A DNA stretch of 64,000 bases. Origin: Streptococcus parasanguinis (GTDB lineage Bacteria; Bacillota; Bacilli; Lactobacillales; Streptococcaceae). The notes below the pieces were generated by a model. The model worked only from the letters and a program-made list of their open reading frames with translations, ran no database searches and was not told where the DNA came from. Both the position numbers and the translations under genes were made by a program. How positions within the stretch are numbered: position 1 is the first letter of the stretch; every line of letters starts with the position of its first letter. Shown here piece by piece: positions 26,237 through 35,462 of this stretch. The DNA lies in contig NZ_JALDUR010000001.1 in the NCBI RefSeq assembly GCF_023109675.1, forward strand, positions 101,097 to 165,096. The letters run 5' to 3'.

Positions 26237-26776
26237 ATGAAGATTATCTTTGTCCGTCATGGGGAGCCAGATTATAGTATGCTTGATAAACTTGAAGATC
26301 CGCAACTCTATAGTGGTTTTGGTCGTGATTTAGCACCATTGACAGGAAAAGGTCGCAGTCTGGCAAAAGAAGTTGCTAAAACTGCATGTTTTGGAAAGGC
26401 AGAGATTATTATTTCATCGTCTGTGACGAGGGCTTTAGAAACAGCACATTATATAGCAGTTGAAACAGGATTGGACTTGTTTGTGGAGCCGTTTTTTCAT
26501 GAGTGGCGTTCAGACTTAGATGGCACTAACTCTGATTTAACCAGTGTATTGGTAGCTCATGAATATTATCTAAAACATCAAGGAGCTTTATCTGAAGATT
26601 CTCCTTATCGCTATGAAACTGATCTAGAGATGCGTCATCGTTTTTTAAGAGCTTTGGAAAAATATAAAAATTATAAAACTATTATCATTGTAACTCACGG
26701 AATGCTCATGCGCCAGTTTGTGTCAAATGAGAAGATTGATTTTTGCCAAGTGATTGAGTGTGAGATAGAGATTTAG
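26237..26776 (+). CDS. Histidine phosphatase family protein
   Basis: 179 residues from ATG 26237, one base after the dut stop. Starts further upstream would lie inside dut. The catalytic RHGEPDYS motif is at residues 8-15, with the second His of the family in [11 protein letters not shown] near the C-terminus and a [13 protein letters not shown] helix between. Such enzymes act through a phosphohistidine and cover mutases and phosphatases; the substrate cannot be told. The 3' part is more AT-rich than dut. It is coupled to dut and lies 13 bp before radA. Confidence 0.85.
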   Translation: MKIIFVRHGEPDYSMLDKLEDPQLYSGFGRDLAPLTGKGRSLAKEVAKTACFGKAEIIISSSVTRALETAHYIAVETGLDLFVEPFFHEWRSDLDGTNSDLTSVLVAHEYYLKHQGALSEDSPYRYETDLEMRHRFLRALEKYKNYKTIIIVTHGMLMRQFVSNEKIDFCQVIECEIEI

Positions 26777-26789
26777 AAAGAGGTTTATC

Positions 26790-28148
26790 ATCGCAAAGAA
26801 AAAAACGACATTTGTGTGTCAAAATTGTGCCTATAATTCACCCAAATACCTAGGGCGCTGTCCTAACTGTGGTTCTTGGTCCTCCTTTGTCGAAGAGGTC
26901 GAGGTCGCAGAGGTCAAGAATGCACGGGTATCCTTGACGGGTGAAAAGACCAAACCCATGAAATTGGCGGACGTGACCTCTATCAATGTTCACCGGACCA
27001 AGACGGAGATGGAGGAGTTTAACCGAGTGCTTGGTGGCGGGGTTGTGCCAGGAAGTCTCGTCCTCATCGGTGGGGATCCAGGGATTGGGAAATCAACCCT
27101 TCTCCTTCAAGTATCAACCCAACTGTCTCAAGTGGGAACGGTTCTCTATGTCAGTGGGGAGGAGTCGGCCCAGCAGATCAAACTTCGGGCAGAGCGTTTG
27201 GGGGATATTGACAGTGAGTTTTACCTCTATGCAGAAACCAATATGCAGAGCGTGAGAGCCGAGGTAGAGCGCATCCAGCCAGATTTTCTGATCATCGACT
27301 CGATTCAGACCATTATGTCTCCTGAGATTTCAGGGGTGCAGGGATCAGTCTCTCAGGTGCGTGAGGTGACGGCTGAGCTCATGCAGCTGGCCAAAACCAA
27401 TAACATCGCCATCTTTATCGTGGGGCATGTGACCAAGGAAGGAACCTTAGCAGGTCCTCGGATGCTGGAGCACATGGTGGATACGGTGCTCTATTTTGAG
27501 GGGGAACGCCACCACACCTTCCGAATCCTGAGAGCAGTCAAAAACCGCTTTGGCTCCACCAATGAGATCGGAATCTTTGAGATGCAATCAGGTGGCTTGG
27601 TCGAGGTCCTTAATCCGAGTCAGGTCTTTTTGGAAGAACGCTTGGATGGTGCAACTGGCTCCTCTATCGTGGTTACCATGGAGGGGACACGTCCGATTCT
27701 AGCTGAAGTGCAGGCCTTGGTGACGCCAACCATGTTTGGTAACGCCAAGCGGACGACAACGGGGCTTGATTTCAATCGGGCCAGTCTCATCATGGCAGTG
27801 CTAGAAAAACGAGCGGGTTTGCTCCTTCAAAATCAGGATGCCTACCTCAAGTCTGCAGGTGGTGTCAAGTTGGATGAGCCAGCTATCGACCTAGCCGTAG
27901 CCGTAGCCATTGCCTCGAGCTACAAGGACAAGCCAACCAACCCGCAGGAATGTTTCGTTGGAGAGTTGGGCTTGACAGGAGAAGTTCGCCGGGTCAACCG
28001 GATCGAACAACGGATCAATGAAGCTGCCAAGCTCGGTTTTACCAAGATTTATGTTCCGAAAAACTCTCTGACGGGGATTTCGACACCATCAGGGATCGAA
28101 GTGGTCGGTGTGAGTACACTGTCTGAAGTCTTGAAGAAAGTATTTTAA
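26790..28148 (+). CDS. radA: DNA repair/recombination protein RadA, probable AUC start
   Basis: RadA promotes branch migration and D-loop extension in recombination and transformation. Domains: an N-terminal four-Cys zinc finger (CQNC ... CPNC), a RecA-like ATPase with Walker [11 protein letters not shown], the RadA-specific KNRFGS motif, and a C-terminal Lon-like domain ([22 protein letters not shown]). No ATG, GTG or TTG lies in frame between the upstream stop (26766-26768) and GTG 26814. That GTG has no ribosome-binding site and would remove the usual AKKKTTFV lead-in. GAAAGAGG (26776-26783) stands 6 bp before ATC 26790, which would give [13 protein letters not shown] as in homologues. I therefore place the start at ATC; GTG 26814 is the alternative. 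Confidence 0.85.
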   Translation: MAKKKTTFVCQNCAYNSPKYLGRCPNCGSWSSFVEEVEVAEVKNARVSLTGEKTKPMKLADVTSINVHRTKTEMEEFNRVLGGGVVPGSLVLIGGDPGIGKSTLLLQVSTQLSQVGTVLYVSGEESAQQIKLRAERLGDIDSEFYLYAETNMQSVRAEVERIQPDFLIIDSIQTIMSPEISGVQGSVSQVREVTAELMQLAKTNNIAIFIVGHVTKEGTLAGPRMLEHMVDTVLYFEGERHHTFRILRAVKNRFGSTNEIGIFEMQSGGLVEVLNPSQVFLEERLDGATGSSIVVTMEGTRPILAEVQALVTPTMFGNAKRTTTGLDFNRASLIMAVLEKRAGLLLQNQDAYLKSAGGVKLDEPAIDLAVAVAIASSYKDKPTNPQECFVGELGLTGEVRRVNRIEQRINEAAKLGFTKIYVPKNSLTGISTPSGIEVVGVSTLSEVLKKVF

Positions 28149-28161
28149 TTTTAATAGTAGA

Positions 28162-28195
28162 AAAGTCTTAAACGGGAAGTTTAAGGCTTTTTTTC
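28162..28195 (+). terminator. Intrinsic terminator after radA
   Basis: AAAGTCTTAAAC (28162-28173) and GTTTAAGGCTTT (28179-28190) pair around GGGAA, and a T run follows. Confidence 0.85.
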
Positions 28196-28291
28196 AGATG
28201 TGACAGATGACAGGAGGTATCCCCTGACAGAAAGGATCGGATGTGGTAAAATAATAGATGATTTGAATTTCAAAGGAATAAAGGAGAGACC

Positions 28292-28786
28292 ATGTCTTAT
28301 TTTGATAATTTTTTAACAGCCAACCAAGCTTATGTGGCGCTACATGGAGACCTCCGTCTTCCGATTAAGCCAAAAACACAAGTCGCCATCGTGACCTGTA
28401 TGGATTCCCGTCTTCACGTGGCGCCTGCACTAGGTCTGGCTCTTGGAGATGCCCATATTTTGCGGAATGCTGGAGGGCGCGTGACCGATGACATGATCCG
28501 CTCCTTGGTCATTTCGCAGCAGCAAATGGGAACCCGTGAAATTGTGGTCTTACACCATACAGACTGTGGCGCACAGACCTTTGAAAACGAAGGTTTCCGT
28601 CAGCATCTCAAGAAAGAACTGGGTGTGGATGTAGGAGATCGCGATTTCCTTCCGTTTCAAGATATTGAGGAGAGTGTCCGCGAGGATATGGAGCTTTTAA
28701 AAGCTTCTCCTTTGATTCCAGAGGATGTGGTGATTTCAGGAGCAGTGTATGATGTGGACACCGGGTTGATCTCAGAAGTGAAATGA
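28292..28786 (+). CDS. Beta-class carbonic anhydrase
   Basis: Interconverts CO2 and bicarbonate, supplying bicarbonate for carboxylations; homologues are often needed for growth in ambient air. 164 residues. The zinc ligands are visible: Cys36-x-Asp38-x-Arg40 (TCMDSR) and the HHTDCG motif. RNAGGRVTDDMIRSL is the conserved Asn/Gly loop. The C-terminus ends soon after GAVYDVDTGLISEV. An extended -10 (TGTGGTAAAATAATAG) lies about 40 bp upstream, and the ATG has AAAGGAGAGACC. It probably forms a single-gene unit. Confidence 0.94.
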   Translation: MSYFDNFLTANQAYVALHGDLRLPIKPKTQVAIVTCMDSRLHVAPALGLALGDAHILRNAGGRVTDDMIRSLVISQQQMGTREIVVLHHTDCGAQTFENEGFRQHLKKELGVDVGDRDFLPFQDIEESVREDMELLKASPLIPEDVVISGAVYDVDTGLISEVK

Positions 28787-28913
28787 ATTCAGTAAGGTAG
28801 ACATATTAAAAAGTTCTTCGTTAGCTTGTAAAAACATGCATATATATTATGAAATGTTTCAGAAATTATTCGATTAGTCGTTTCATTCTGTTACTAGTTT
28901 CATAGAATTTCCA

Positions 28914-28942
28914 TTGACTTGAAGTGGAGAAAACAGTATACT
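28914..28942 (+). promoter_or_regulatory. Strong sigma-A promoter with no downstream gene
   Basis: TTGACT-17 bp-TATACT. It differs from consensus at one position in the -35 and one in the -10, which makes it one of the best promoters in the window. It drives the candidate RNA at 28949. Confidence 0.7.
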
Positions 28943-28948
28943 AGTAAA

Positions 28949-29145
28949 GCAATTTGATCTTTCAAACTGCCGGCAACAAGGGGAATGAATCCACTTTGAA
29001 TTGGAATACAGTAGGGTTTGGAGTGGTAGTACTTCACACCCTTATTGTCGTCAGTCACCCTCATAAAAGGGATCTAGACTCTGAATGAGTTGTATAAATA
29101 TAAAAAAACTTCCTTGGAACAGAATTCCATAGGAAGTTTCTTTGT
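28949..29145 (+). ncRNA. Candidate small RNA, about 195 nt
   Basis: A near-consensus promoter, TTGACT (28914-28919), 17 bp, TATACT (28937-28942), points into a stretch with no open frame. It ends at the hairpin 29106-29139. Predicted folding: a 5' TTTGA/TCAAA hairpin, a long stem of GGCAACAAGGG (28972-28982) with CCCTTATTGTC (29039-29049), an inner CCACT/AGTGG pairing, and a CCCT/AGGG hairpin. The terminator is T-rich rather than a clean T run on this strand. I cannot assign it to 6S, SRP, RNase P, tmRNA, a T-box or a named riboswitch. The downstream gene is on the opposite strand, so it is not a leader. Confidence 0.5.
29102..29142. terminator. Terminator of the dextranase gene, possibly shared with the small RNA
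   Basis: AAACTTCC (29106-29113) and GGAAGTTT (29132-29139) with an inner GGAA/TTCC pair. On the minus strand it is followed by seven T, a strong terminator for the dextranase. On the plus strand the following TTTCTTTGTGTTT is weaker. Confidence 0.75.
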
Positions 29146-29154
29146 GTTTGGGAT

Positions 29155-32100
29155 CTACTCTTGTTTCTTTTTGTAAGGGATAAGACTGGACAAACCTGCT
29201 AAGAGGCCAAGTCCAAGTAGGGCTAGCTGAGAGGTTTCTTCACCTGTTGCAGGTAGATGAGTTCCTTCTTGAGGGGTGTTAGGAACAACTTCAGGGAGTT
29301 CCTCTTTTTGGCTTGTTGTTTCAAGAGGTTTCTCCTCTTCTTTGTTAGAGAGAAGTGCTGATCCCTTTTCTTCATGAGCATCAGTCGTGTTTGCTTTTGT
29401 CACGGAAGGAAGAGGGCTGACTGTTTCTTCTTTTTCTGTTTCTGGGGATGGTTGTGGAGTAGGGATTTCTTTGACCTTGTAGGCAAAGATCAAGATGGTT
29501 GTTCCAACTTCTACCTTCCCAGTTTGTTCAGCTGCACCGATCCGTTCATAGATGTGGCCGTCGTAGGAGATTTCATCTGGTGCGCTAGCGACGTAATGGG
29601 TTCCATTGTCCACATTTGTTGCAATAGCAAGCTCTGGTTGCAATTCAGTGCTAGTATCTTGGATGACAAATCGCGCGATGACTGTTCCCGTAGCTAACTT
29701 GTAATCATAGATGACCGTTTTCATTCCCTTAGTGACTGTGCCACTTGGATCAGCAGAATCAGCACGGTGTCCAACTAGATGGTAGATACGACCATCTTTT
29801 GTGATTTCTGTTGGGGCCTCACTAGTGTACTTGGTGCCGAAATCTACCTCTGTAGCGAGGTCTTGCGCCTCTTGCAGATCAGTGTCGCCTCCCTCAGTGA
29901 GGAATCGTACTCTGACAGATCCTTTGGTGATGGCATAGGTAATAGCAGTATCAGCTGTTGGAGACTCAGGGCTTGGAAGAAGATAGCCTTTGGTCTCGTC
30001 AAGAGGATCCACAAGATTTAAGACTTGTCCATGAGCATCTTTTGGCTCTAATCCCTCCACGTAAGGAAGGGTATCGGTAGGAGATGCAATGGCGGTTGGA
30101 TTTGTGGGATCATTTAGATAAGTGATCTCTTTTTGAGCATGGGCTGGTTCTTTACCAGTAGCATAGCTGATCCTATAGGCACCGACTGGGCGATAGATGA
30201 CCGTATCTGTGATGTCTGCTGCATCAGCATGAATGCCAGTATGTTCTCCTGCTTTTGTCAGATCAGAAGAGACGGCATCAGTCGATTCTTCTGCTACGAC
30301 AACATAGCCTTTTTTGACGGGATTTTCAAGAGCTGCAAAGCTTGTGCCATCTTGAGCTGTCCAGTCTTCAAGACTTGTCTCGCCTGTCACCAAATTGATG
30401 GTTCCTTTGCGAGTGAAATGAAGGCTGCCAGTTTGATCAGCTATTCCTGCAGGCTGGCGGTTAGATCCATCCTGATCCTCTGTTACATAGGTCACTGTAC
30501 GGATCACTGTTTCAGATAAATGATCCAGATCAGCCGTTGTTTGACCAGCTGGAGCTAGAGGAGTTGGATAGACACGCCCCTCGCTATCTCCTGGAACAAC
30601 TTGACCTGCTTGGATGGGCTGTGTTGCAGAAAATTCCACAATTTTTGGTGCCAAGCGGACAATAAACTCTTGAACGCCATCTTCATTGGTGTTGGTAGCA
30701 TCGCGGTCAAAGTTTGGTTGTCCCTCTGCATCGAAGCCATTCTCTACTAGTTCATAGCCTTTCTTCAAATAGTTGGCAATGGTTTCTTTTGTAGAGTAGT
30801 TGATCTTTTCACCTGTATGACCAACCAAGTCACTAGAACGTTCGAGCTCAACTCCGTTTTCGTCTTGATAAAGAACATGAGCGGCTTCATTGAGTTTGAC
30901 ATAGAGCATATCCCATACATCTAGACTCGGAACATCGATAGCAGCCATCCATTGGCCAGCCCCTCCGTCATAATAAACATTTGCGCTTGTTTCCCGGAGC
31001 TTGATGTTGTATTTTCCTTCAACAGCATCAGGTGTTGCCCAGTAAATGCTGGCGTGTTCAGCCTGATCTTTTGTGATTTTTCCGAGTGGAACAAAAGCTT
31101 GAATATTGGTCAATTTTTCGGTTGTATTCACAGCGCTGTTCCATTTGTTTTCAGTGATGCCGACCAAATTGATCAAGTGAGCAATTCGATCACCCGTCTT
31201 GGTTTCTTTTGTAATGGTATAAACGGTTCCAGGTTGAACCCCATCAGCATTATCCAGGTTGGATCCGATGAAGTTGCCGTTCACCAGTACATTGGTATTG
31301 TCTACGATCCGACGGGTATCATGTGCCAAGGTGTCGCGACCGCGGAGAAGTTCTTGGTAAGCAACGATGAATTCTTGGTAGTTGAATTCTGCATTGGCAA
31401 AGTCAGCATTGACTGGTAGGTTTTGATTGAGATACCATTCTGCTTGGATCACCCCAAAACCTTTAGCATCTTGAGAAGTATTGAGGGCTGCAGTCGTCAT
31501 ATGGTAACCACCGCTCGCTGCGATAATAGCATCTGTCAGCAATTCGTTGTCTTTGCTGAGGGCTGATGCATTTTTACCACGATGGGTATAGGCTGCGATG
31601 ATAGGAGATTTCCCCTTGTATAAATCACGCATCCGTTCGGTAAGACGCGTCAAGGCTTGGTAGGTAGAGTCATAGGCAATGCTATCTCCCCAAACTTCCG
31701 CATAAGGTGCAGAGACATTGGTCTTACCTAGTCGATCAGCATCTCCAGTAGAGATATCGTTGATCATGAAGTCATAGCCTTCTTTTTTGAGGGCCTCTGT
31801 TGCAGCTGTGGCTAGTTCTGGATAGTGTTCGCTCAAAGAGAAGCCTTTTCCAGGTTCACTGACTTTTTCCACCCAGTTAGAGCCCATGGTATCCCCTTGC
31901 CATCCATCAAAATTCCCTTCTTTCATGGCTTTGGTCATGACTTCAATGATAAATTTTTGCCAATTTGGATCACCCGGATCGAGAAATTGTTGGATATCAG
32001 TCGCTGTGACATCACCCTTTTTACCGAAGTTGAAATGGTCTTGTAGATTGCGAACAATGGCACTGTTCACTTCATTTGGGACCCCTTCTTCGAGGGAAAC

Positions 32101-33042
32101 TGCGTAAATCATGTTATACAGCATGGCTTTGGCACCAGTTGAATGAACATGAGCCACTAGCTCTTTGACTGCTTCTGTATCGATGACAGGCAAGTAGGAC
32201 TTGCGCTTGTCAGGATCTGTTTCGCTATTTGGAATCAAGAAAGTCGCCCAATCTTGAGTGAAACGTTCAACATTTGCTGGGAATGGGTTAGCTGGCGTAT
32301 TGTAAACGTCGTAGAAGAAGTAGTTGTTGATGTGCATATTGGCCAATTGGTCAATACTATTCTTGTAGCCTTCTACCTGATCATTGGTGATGGAGTTGTG
32401 ATTGTCTTTTGAGCCGGCAACCACCCCATAACGTGGGTAGATCGTCCAGTCATCTTCAACAGCAAGACCCGCTGCCTTATGAAAGGCTTGGGAGCCATCT
32501 GCTTTCTTACCAAGGACATCAACGATAAATCCAGCATTAGGTGAAAAGATCGTATTTGGAATCGTCAGTTCGCCGCCTTCAACGTTTTTCTTTTCATAAA
32601 TGACCTGATCTAAATGAGAGACAGTGACATCAGATGAAACCACTTCAGGGTTGTTGATGGAGATCCGGACGTCTTCCCCACTTTTATAAGTCGCTTTATC
32701 AAAGGTGACGTCGTTGGTGATTTTTGGAGTATTATAAGTAGTTGCTGGAGCTGCACTGACCGGTTGAGTGGCAGTAACAGTTGGTGTTGATTCCGATGGC
32801 GAAGACGTTGCTTCCGTCGTAGCACCTTCCTCACTAGTAGTGGTAGGAGTACTGGTGTTGGTTGCTGCTGGTTGAGCGGTTGCTGAAATCTCAGAAGTCG
32901 GATTGGTGTTGACCTCGTCAGCCATGGCAACAGAGCTTACCATCAAGGCTCCAAAAAGGGTAATCATAGAGACCAATGTCTTGTTGCGTTTGCGGAAATA
33001 GCCGTGCCCTTTTTCAGAGACACTATTTTTTTCTTGTTTCAT
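29155..33042 (-). CDS. Wall-anchored dextranase (GH66)
   Basis: An endo-dextranase that would cleave alpha-1,6-glucan in plaque. 1295 residues from ATG 33042 (GGGAG 6 bp upstream; an earlier in-frame ATG lacks a site). Order: a signal peptide ending near VAMADE, a Thr/Ser/Pro-rich linker (to about 110), an Ig-like N-domain (TFDKATYKSGEDVRISINN), and the GH66 barrel from about 200. Asp384 in DGWQGDTMG is the likely nucleophile and Glu449 in YAEVWGDS the likely acid/base, close to the positions known in S. mutans DexA. Beta domains, MucBP-like repeats (VRVRFLTEGGDTDLQE; VIARFVIQDTSTELQP), a Glu-rich stalk, LPATG (29242-29256), a helix and KKKQE follow. Cycloisomaltooligosaccharide transferases share GH66, but no such insertion was recognised. 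Confidence 0.9.
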   Translation of the reverse strand: MKQEKNSVSEKGHGYFRKRNKTLVSMITLFGALMVSSVAMADEVNTNPTSEISATAQPAATNTSTPTTTSEEGATTEATSSPSESTPTVTATQPVSAAPATTYNTPKITNDVTFDKATYKSGEDVRISINNPEVVSSDVTVSHLDQVIYEKKNVEGGELTIPNTIFSPNAGFIVDVLGKKADGSQAFHKAAGLAVEDDWTIYPRYGVVAGSKDNHNSITNDQVEGYKNSIDQLANMHINNYFFYDVYNTPANPFPANVERFTQDWATFLIPNSETDPDKRKSYLPVIDTEAVKELVAHVHSTGAKAMLYNMIYAVSLEEGVPNEVNSAIVRNLQDHFNFGKKGDVTATDIQQFLDPGDPNWQKFIIEVMTKAMKEGNFDGWQGDTMGSNWVEKVSEPGKGFSLSEHYPELATAATEALKKEGYDFMINDISTGDADRLGKTNVSAPYAEVWGDSIAYDSTYQALTRLTERMRDLYKGKSPIIAAYTHRGKNASALSKDNELLTDAIIAASGGYHMTTAALNTSQDAKGFGVIQAEWYLNQNLPVNADFANAEFNYQEFIVAYQELLRGRDTLAHDTRRIVDNTNVLVNGNFIGSNLDNADGVQPGTVYTITKETKTGDRIAHLINLVGITENKWNSAVNTTEKLTNIQAFVPLGKITKDQAEHASIYWATPDAVEGKYNIKLRETSANVYYDGGAGQWMAAIDVPSLDVWDMLYVKLNEAAHVLYQDENGVELERSSDLVGHTGEKINYSTKETIANYLKKGYELVENGFDAEGQPNFDRDATNTNEDGVQEFIVRLAPKIVEFSATQPIQAGQVVPGDSEGRVYPTPLAPAGQTTADLDHLSETVIRTVTYVTEDQDGSNRQPAGIADQTGSLHFTRKGTINLVTGETSLEDWTAQDGTSFAALENPVKKGYVVVAEESTDAVSSDLTKAGEHTGIHADAADITDTVIYRPVGAYRISYATGKEPAHAQKEITYLNDPTNPTAIASPTDTLPYVEGLEPKDAHGQVLNLVDPLDETKGYLLPSPESPTADTAITYAITKGSVRVRFLTEGGDTDLQEAQDLATEVDFGTKYTSEAPTEITKDGRIYHLVGHRADSADPSGTVTKGMKTVIYDYKLATGTVIARFVIQDTSTELQPELAIATNVDNGTHYVASAPDEISYDGHIYERIGAAEQTGKVEVGTTILIFAYKVKEIPTPQPSPETEKEETVSPLPSVTKANTTDAHEEKGSALLSNKEEEKPLETTSQKEELPEVVPNTPQEGTHLPATGEETSQLALLGLGLLAGLSSLIPYKKKQE

Positions 33043-33114
33043 TTTTTTCTCCCACATACAGTCTAAATAAGTAAATCAACGTTTCTACATTATTTGTTCA
33101 TTTTATACCAAATA

Positions 33115-33144
33115 AGTATACGATTTTTCACTAGATAGTGTCAA
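33115..33144 (-). promoter_or_regulatory. Dextranase promoter
   Basis: On the minus strand, TTGACA (33139-33144), an 18-bp spacer and TATACT (33115-33120), about 70 bp before the start codon. The -35 is perfect. No convincing cre was found between it and the gene. Confidence 0.65.
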
Positions 33145-33405
33145 TTTTGGAAAGAAAGTGAATTGAATGTTTTCTTGAAAGTGCCAGAAAATAGCTTTAA
33201 ATGTGAGTTTTTAAATATTGATATTTATATCCAAAAAAATATTTGCAAAAAAATGAACCGCAAAAATAGTTTAGTTCGTTTTTTTGACATAAAATTAAAC
33301 AAAACACAAAGGTAAAAAATAAATGTAAGAAGAAGCATTAATTTCCTATAGGTTCTCCTCCCTATTTATGTTACAATTAAACTACTATTATCGAAGGGAG
33401 AAACT
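33145..33405 (+). promoter_or_regulatory. AT-rich intergenic upstream of the ABC genes
   Basis: A consensus TTGACA occurs near 33283 but has no -10 at the right distance. A TACAAT near 33372-33377, about 30 bp before the start codon, is the better -10 for the ABC genes. AAGGGAGAA is the ribosome-binding site. No gene was seen. Confidence 0.35.
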
Positions 33406-34272
33406 ATGATTAATTCAATTGTTTCACAAGGTTTGATTTGGGCCATTTTAGGGTTAGGAATCTTTATGACGTTCCGAATTCTAGATTTTCCAGATATGAC
33501 GACAGAAGGCTCCTTCCCGCTTGGAGGAGCGGTGGCGGTGACCTTGATTACTAAAGGGGTCAACCCGCTCCTTGCGACGCTGGCTGCTATTGGTGCAGGG
33601 TGTTTGGCGGGACTTGCGACGGGTCTTCTCTACACAAAAGGAAGAATCCCGACACTCTTGTCAGGGATCCTCGTAATGACGTCTTGTAACTCGGTTATTC
33701 TCTTTGTCATGCAGCGGGCTAATTTGGGACTTTTGGGCTATAAAAAATTACAGGAATTTCTTCCTTTTGCCAGTGGGTTCAATGAGATTCTGATTGGTTT
33801 GATTTTCGTAACGCTTGTGATCCTTGGTTTGATCTTCTTCTTGGATACACGCTTGGGTCAAGCCTATATTGCGACAGGGGACAATCCAGATATGGCCAAG
33901 AGCTTTGGGATCAACACCGACCGGATGGAATTGATGGGCTTGGTCATTTCAAATGGGATTATTGCTCTTTCTGGTGCACTGATGGCCCAGCAAGAAGGCT
34001 ATGCGGATGCTTCACGTGGGATTGGTGTCATCGTTATTGGGCTTGCCAGCCTTATTATTGGAGAGGTGCTCTTTTCAAATGTCACTTTGACAGAGCGCTT
34101 GCTCAGTATTGCGATCGGATCGATCGCCTACCAATTTTTGATTTGGGCCGTGATTGCGCTTGGCATCAATACCAGCTATATTCGAATCTTCAGTGCCTTG
34201 ATCTTGGCTATCTGCCTGATGATTCCAACCTTTAAGGGAAAAATCATGAAAGGAGCGAAACTCAGTAAATGA
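33406..34272 (+). CDS. ABC transporter permease (TrpY-like family)
   Basis: 288 residues with about eight hydrophobic segments, of the type paired with ATPase and TrpX-like binding proteins in Gram-positives. Recognisable strings are MTFRILDFPDMTTEGSFPLG at the N-terminus, LLYTKGRIPTLLSGILVMTS, and the late loop TGDNPDMAKSFGINTDRMELMGL that contacts the ATPase. Its stop overlaps the ATPase start (ATGA), so the two are coupled. The binding-protein gene that normally precedes the pair is absent; the dextranase stands there instead. Substrate unknown: members have been linked to tryptophan or other small molecules. Confidence 0.85.
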   Translation: MINSIVSQGLIWAILGLGIFMTFRILDFPDMTTEGSFPLGGAVAVTLITKGVNPLLATLAAIGAGCLAGLATGLLYTKGRIPTLLSGILVMTSCNSVILFVMQRANLGLLGYKKLQEFLPFASGFNEILIGLIFVTLVILGLIFFLDTRLGQAYIATGDNPDMAKSFGINTDRMELMGLVISNGIIALSGALMAQQEGYADASRGIGVIVIGLASLIIGEVLFSNVTLTERLLSIAIGSIAYQFLIWAVIALGINTSYIRIFSALILAICLMIPTFKGKIMKGAKLSK

Positions 34273-35033
34273 CAGCAATTGTAGAATTAAAAAATGTAAC
34301 CAAAGCCGTGAGCAATGGGATGAACGAAGAAAAAGTCATTCTGGATGATGTTTCCTTGGAAATTCGAGAGCATGATTTTATCACGATTTTGGGGGGTAAT
34401 GGAGCTGGAAAATCAACCCTCTTTAATACCATTGCAGGGACGCTTCCGGTGAGCAGTGGGAAAATTTATATTTTGGGGGAAGATGTAACCAACTATTCTC
34501 CTGAAAAGAGAGCCAAGTACCTATCGCGGGTCTTTCAAGATCCTAAAATGGGGACAGCACCTCGCATGACAGTAGCGGAAAACCTCTTGGTAGCGAAGTT
34601 TCGTGGAGAAAAACGTGGTTTGATTCCGCGTCACTTGGCCAGCTATAAAGAAGAGTTTCAAACAGTCCTTGCTAAGATCGGCAATGGCTTGGAAAATCAT
34701 ATCGACACTGCTGTTGAGTTTCTATCAGGGGGGCAACGACAAGCCTTGAGTCTGTTGATGGCGACACTGAAACGTCCAGAACTCTTACTTTTAGACGAAC
34801 ACACTGCAGCCTTGGATCCAAAAACTAGTCAGGCCCTCATGACCTTGACCGATGAGTTTGTGAAACAAGATGCCCTCACAGCTCTTATGATCACTCACCA
34901 TATGGAAGATGCTTTGAAATATGGAAATCGCTTGATTGTCATGAAAGACGGACACATCGTCCAAGACCTCAATCAAGAAGAAAAAGCCCAAATGACCATC
35001 GCAGACTACTATCAATTGTTTGAGAAAGAATAA
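34269..35033 (+). CDS. ABC transporter ATP-binding protein
   Basis: 254 residues, energising the upstream permease. Walker A is GGNGAGKST, the Q-loop region is RVFQDPKMGTAPRMTV, the signature is LSGGQRQALSLLMA and Walker B is LLLLDEHTAALD, followed by the switch His in ITHHMEDALKYG. In the Walker B segment the residue after the catalytic pair is His (DEHTAALD), as in the TrpZ/YtrB-like import group rather than the commoner DEPT. It overlaps the permease by 4 bp. Confidence 0.92.
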   Translation: MTAIVELKNVTKAVSNGMNEEKVILDDVSLEIREHDFITILGGNGAGKSTLFNTIAGTLPVSSGKIYILGEDVTNYSPEKRAKYLSRVFQDPKMGTAPRMTVAENLLVAKFRGEKRGLIPRHLASYKEEFQTVLAKIGNGLENHIDTAVEFLSGGQRQALSLLMATLKRPELLLLDEHTAALDPKTSQALMTLTDEFVKQDALTALMITHHMEDALKYGNRLIVMKDGHIVQDLNQEEKAQMTIADYYQLFEKE

Positions 35034-35070
35034 GATACAAAGCCCGTAAAATGCAAAGTGAAAATAGGGA

Positions 35071-35173
35071 GTAGGACAGAAGCTATACGATTGTGGACGC
35101 TTCGTCGTCCTACCCCTACAAGGCTGATTAGAATTCTTCCGAGCTGATTAAGCGAGAGAAGAGTTCAATCAGC
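35071..35173. repeat. Palindromic intergenic element, second copy
   Basis: Hairpin 1 spans 35071-35113 (GTAGGAC/GTCCTAC, then GAAGC/GCTTC). Hairpin 2 spans 35123-35173 (GCTGATT/AATCAGC, with inner CTTC/GAAG). The border pattern GGACAGAA ... TTCGTCGTCC is shared with the third hairpin of the element at 16001-16183 read on the other strand, so both belong to one dispersed family. It follows the ABC genes and could help end their transcript. Confidence 0.6.
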
Positions 35174-35427
35174 TACTGTGTTTTACCTAGAGGCTTCACT
35201 AAAATACAAACTCATTTTAGAAATGTTTCTCACGGCGGATAGTTTCAGAGTATGTTTGCATGAGTCTAATAGTAACGATCGATTTAATTTTTTAGTATTA
35301 CTTAGGTTGTTTGATGTGGAAGTAGTTTGTCTACAGCTAAGTTAGAGACTTGGTCTCTAACTTTTTCTTTTCCTTAAATCATCTATAAAACCGCATAAAA
35401 ATAGGAACTAGTTTCAGCCGAAATCGC
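35174..35427 (+). terminator. Non-coding stretch with a strong terminator at 35340-35370
   Basis: No gene was seen. AGTTAGAGAC (35340-35349) and GTCTCTAACT (35353-35362) form a perfect 10-bp stem with a TTG loop and a TTTTTCTTTT tail. It lies 300 bp after the ABC genes. Either their transcript has a long 3' end or an unrecognised short transcript ends here. Confidence 0.6.
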
Positions 35428-35456
35428 TTGCAATTGCTTAGGGAGCTGAGTATAAT
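35428..35456 (+). promoter_or_regulatory. Promoter of the structured leader
   Basis: TTGCAA (35428-35433), 17 bp, TATAAT (35451-35456). The perfect -10 and ideal spacing predict a start near 35463, 440 bp upstream of the next gene. Confidence 0.65.
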
Positions 35457-35462
35457 ATAGTT

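Noticed and set aside
28949-29145. Assignment of the candidate RNA as 6S, SRP, T-box or RNase P RNA
   Set aside because: No T-box GGGTGG-ACCGC, SRP GGAAGCAGC or RNase P core was seen. A 6S-like single closing stem around a central bubble could not be shown by eye.
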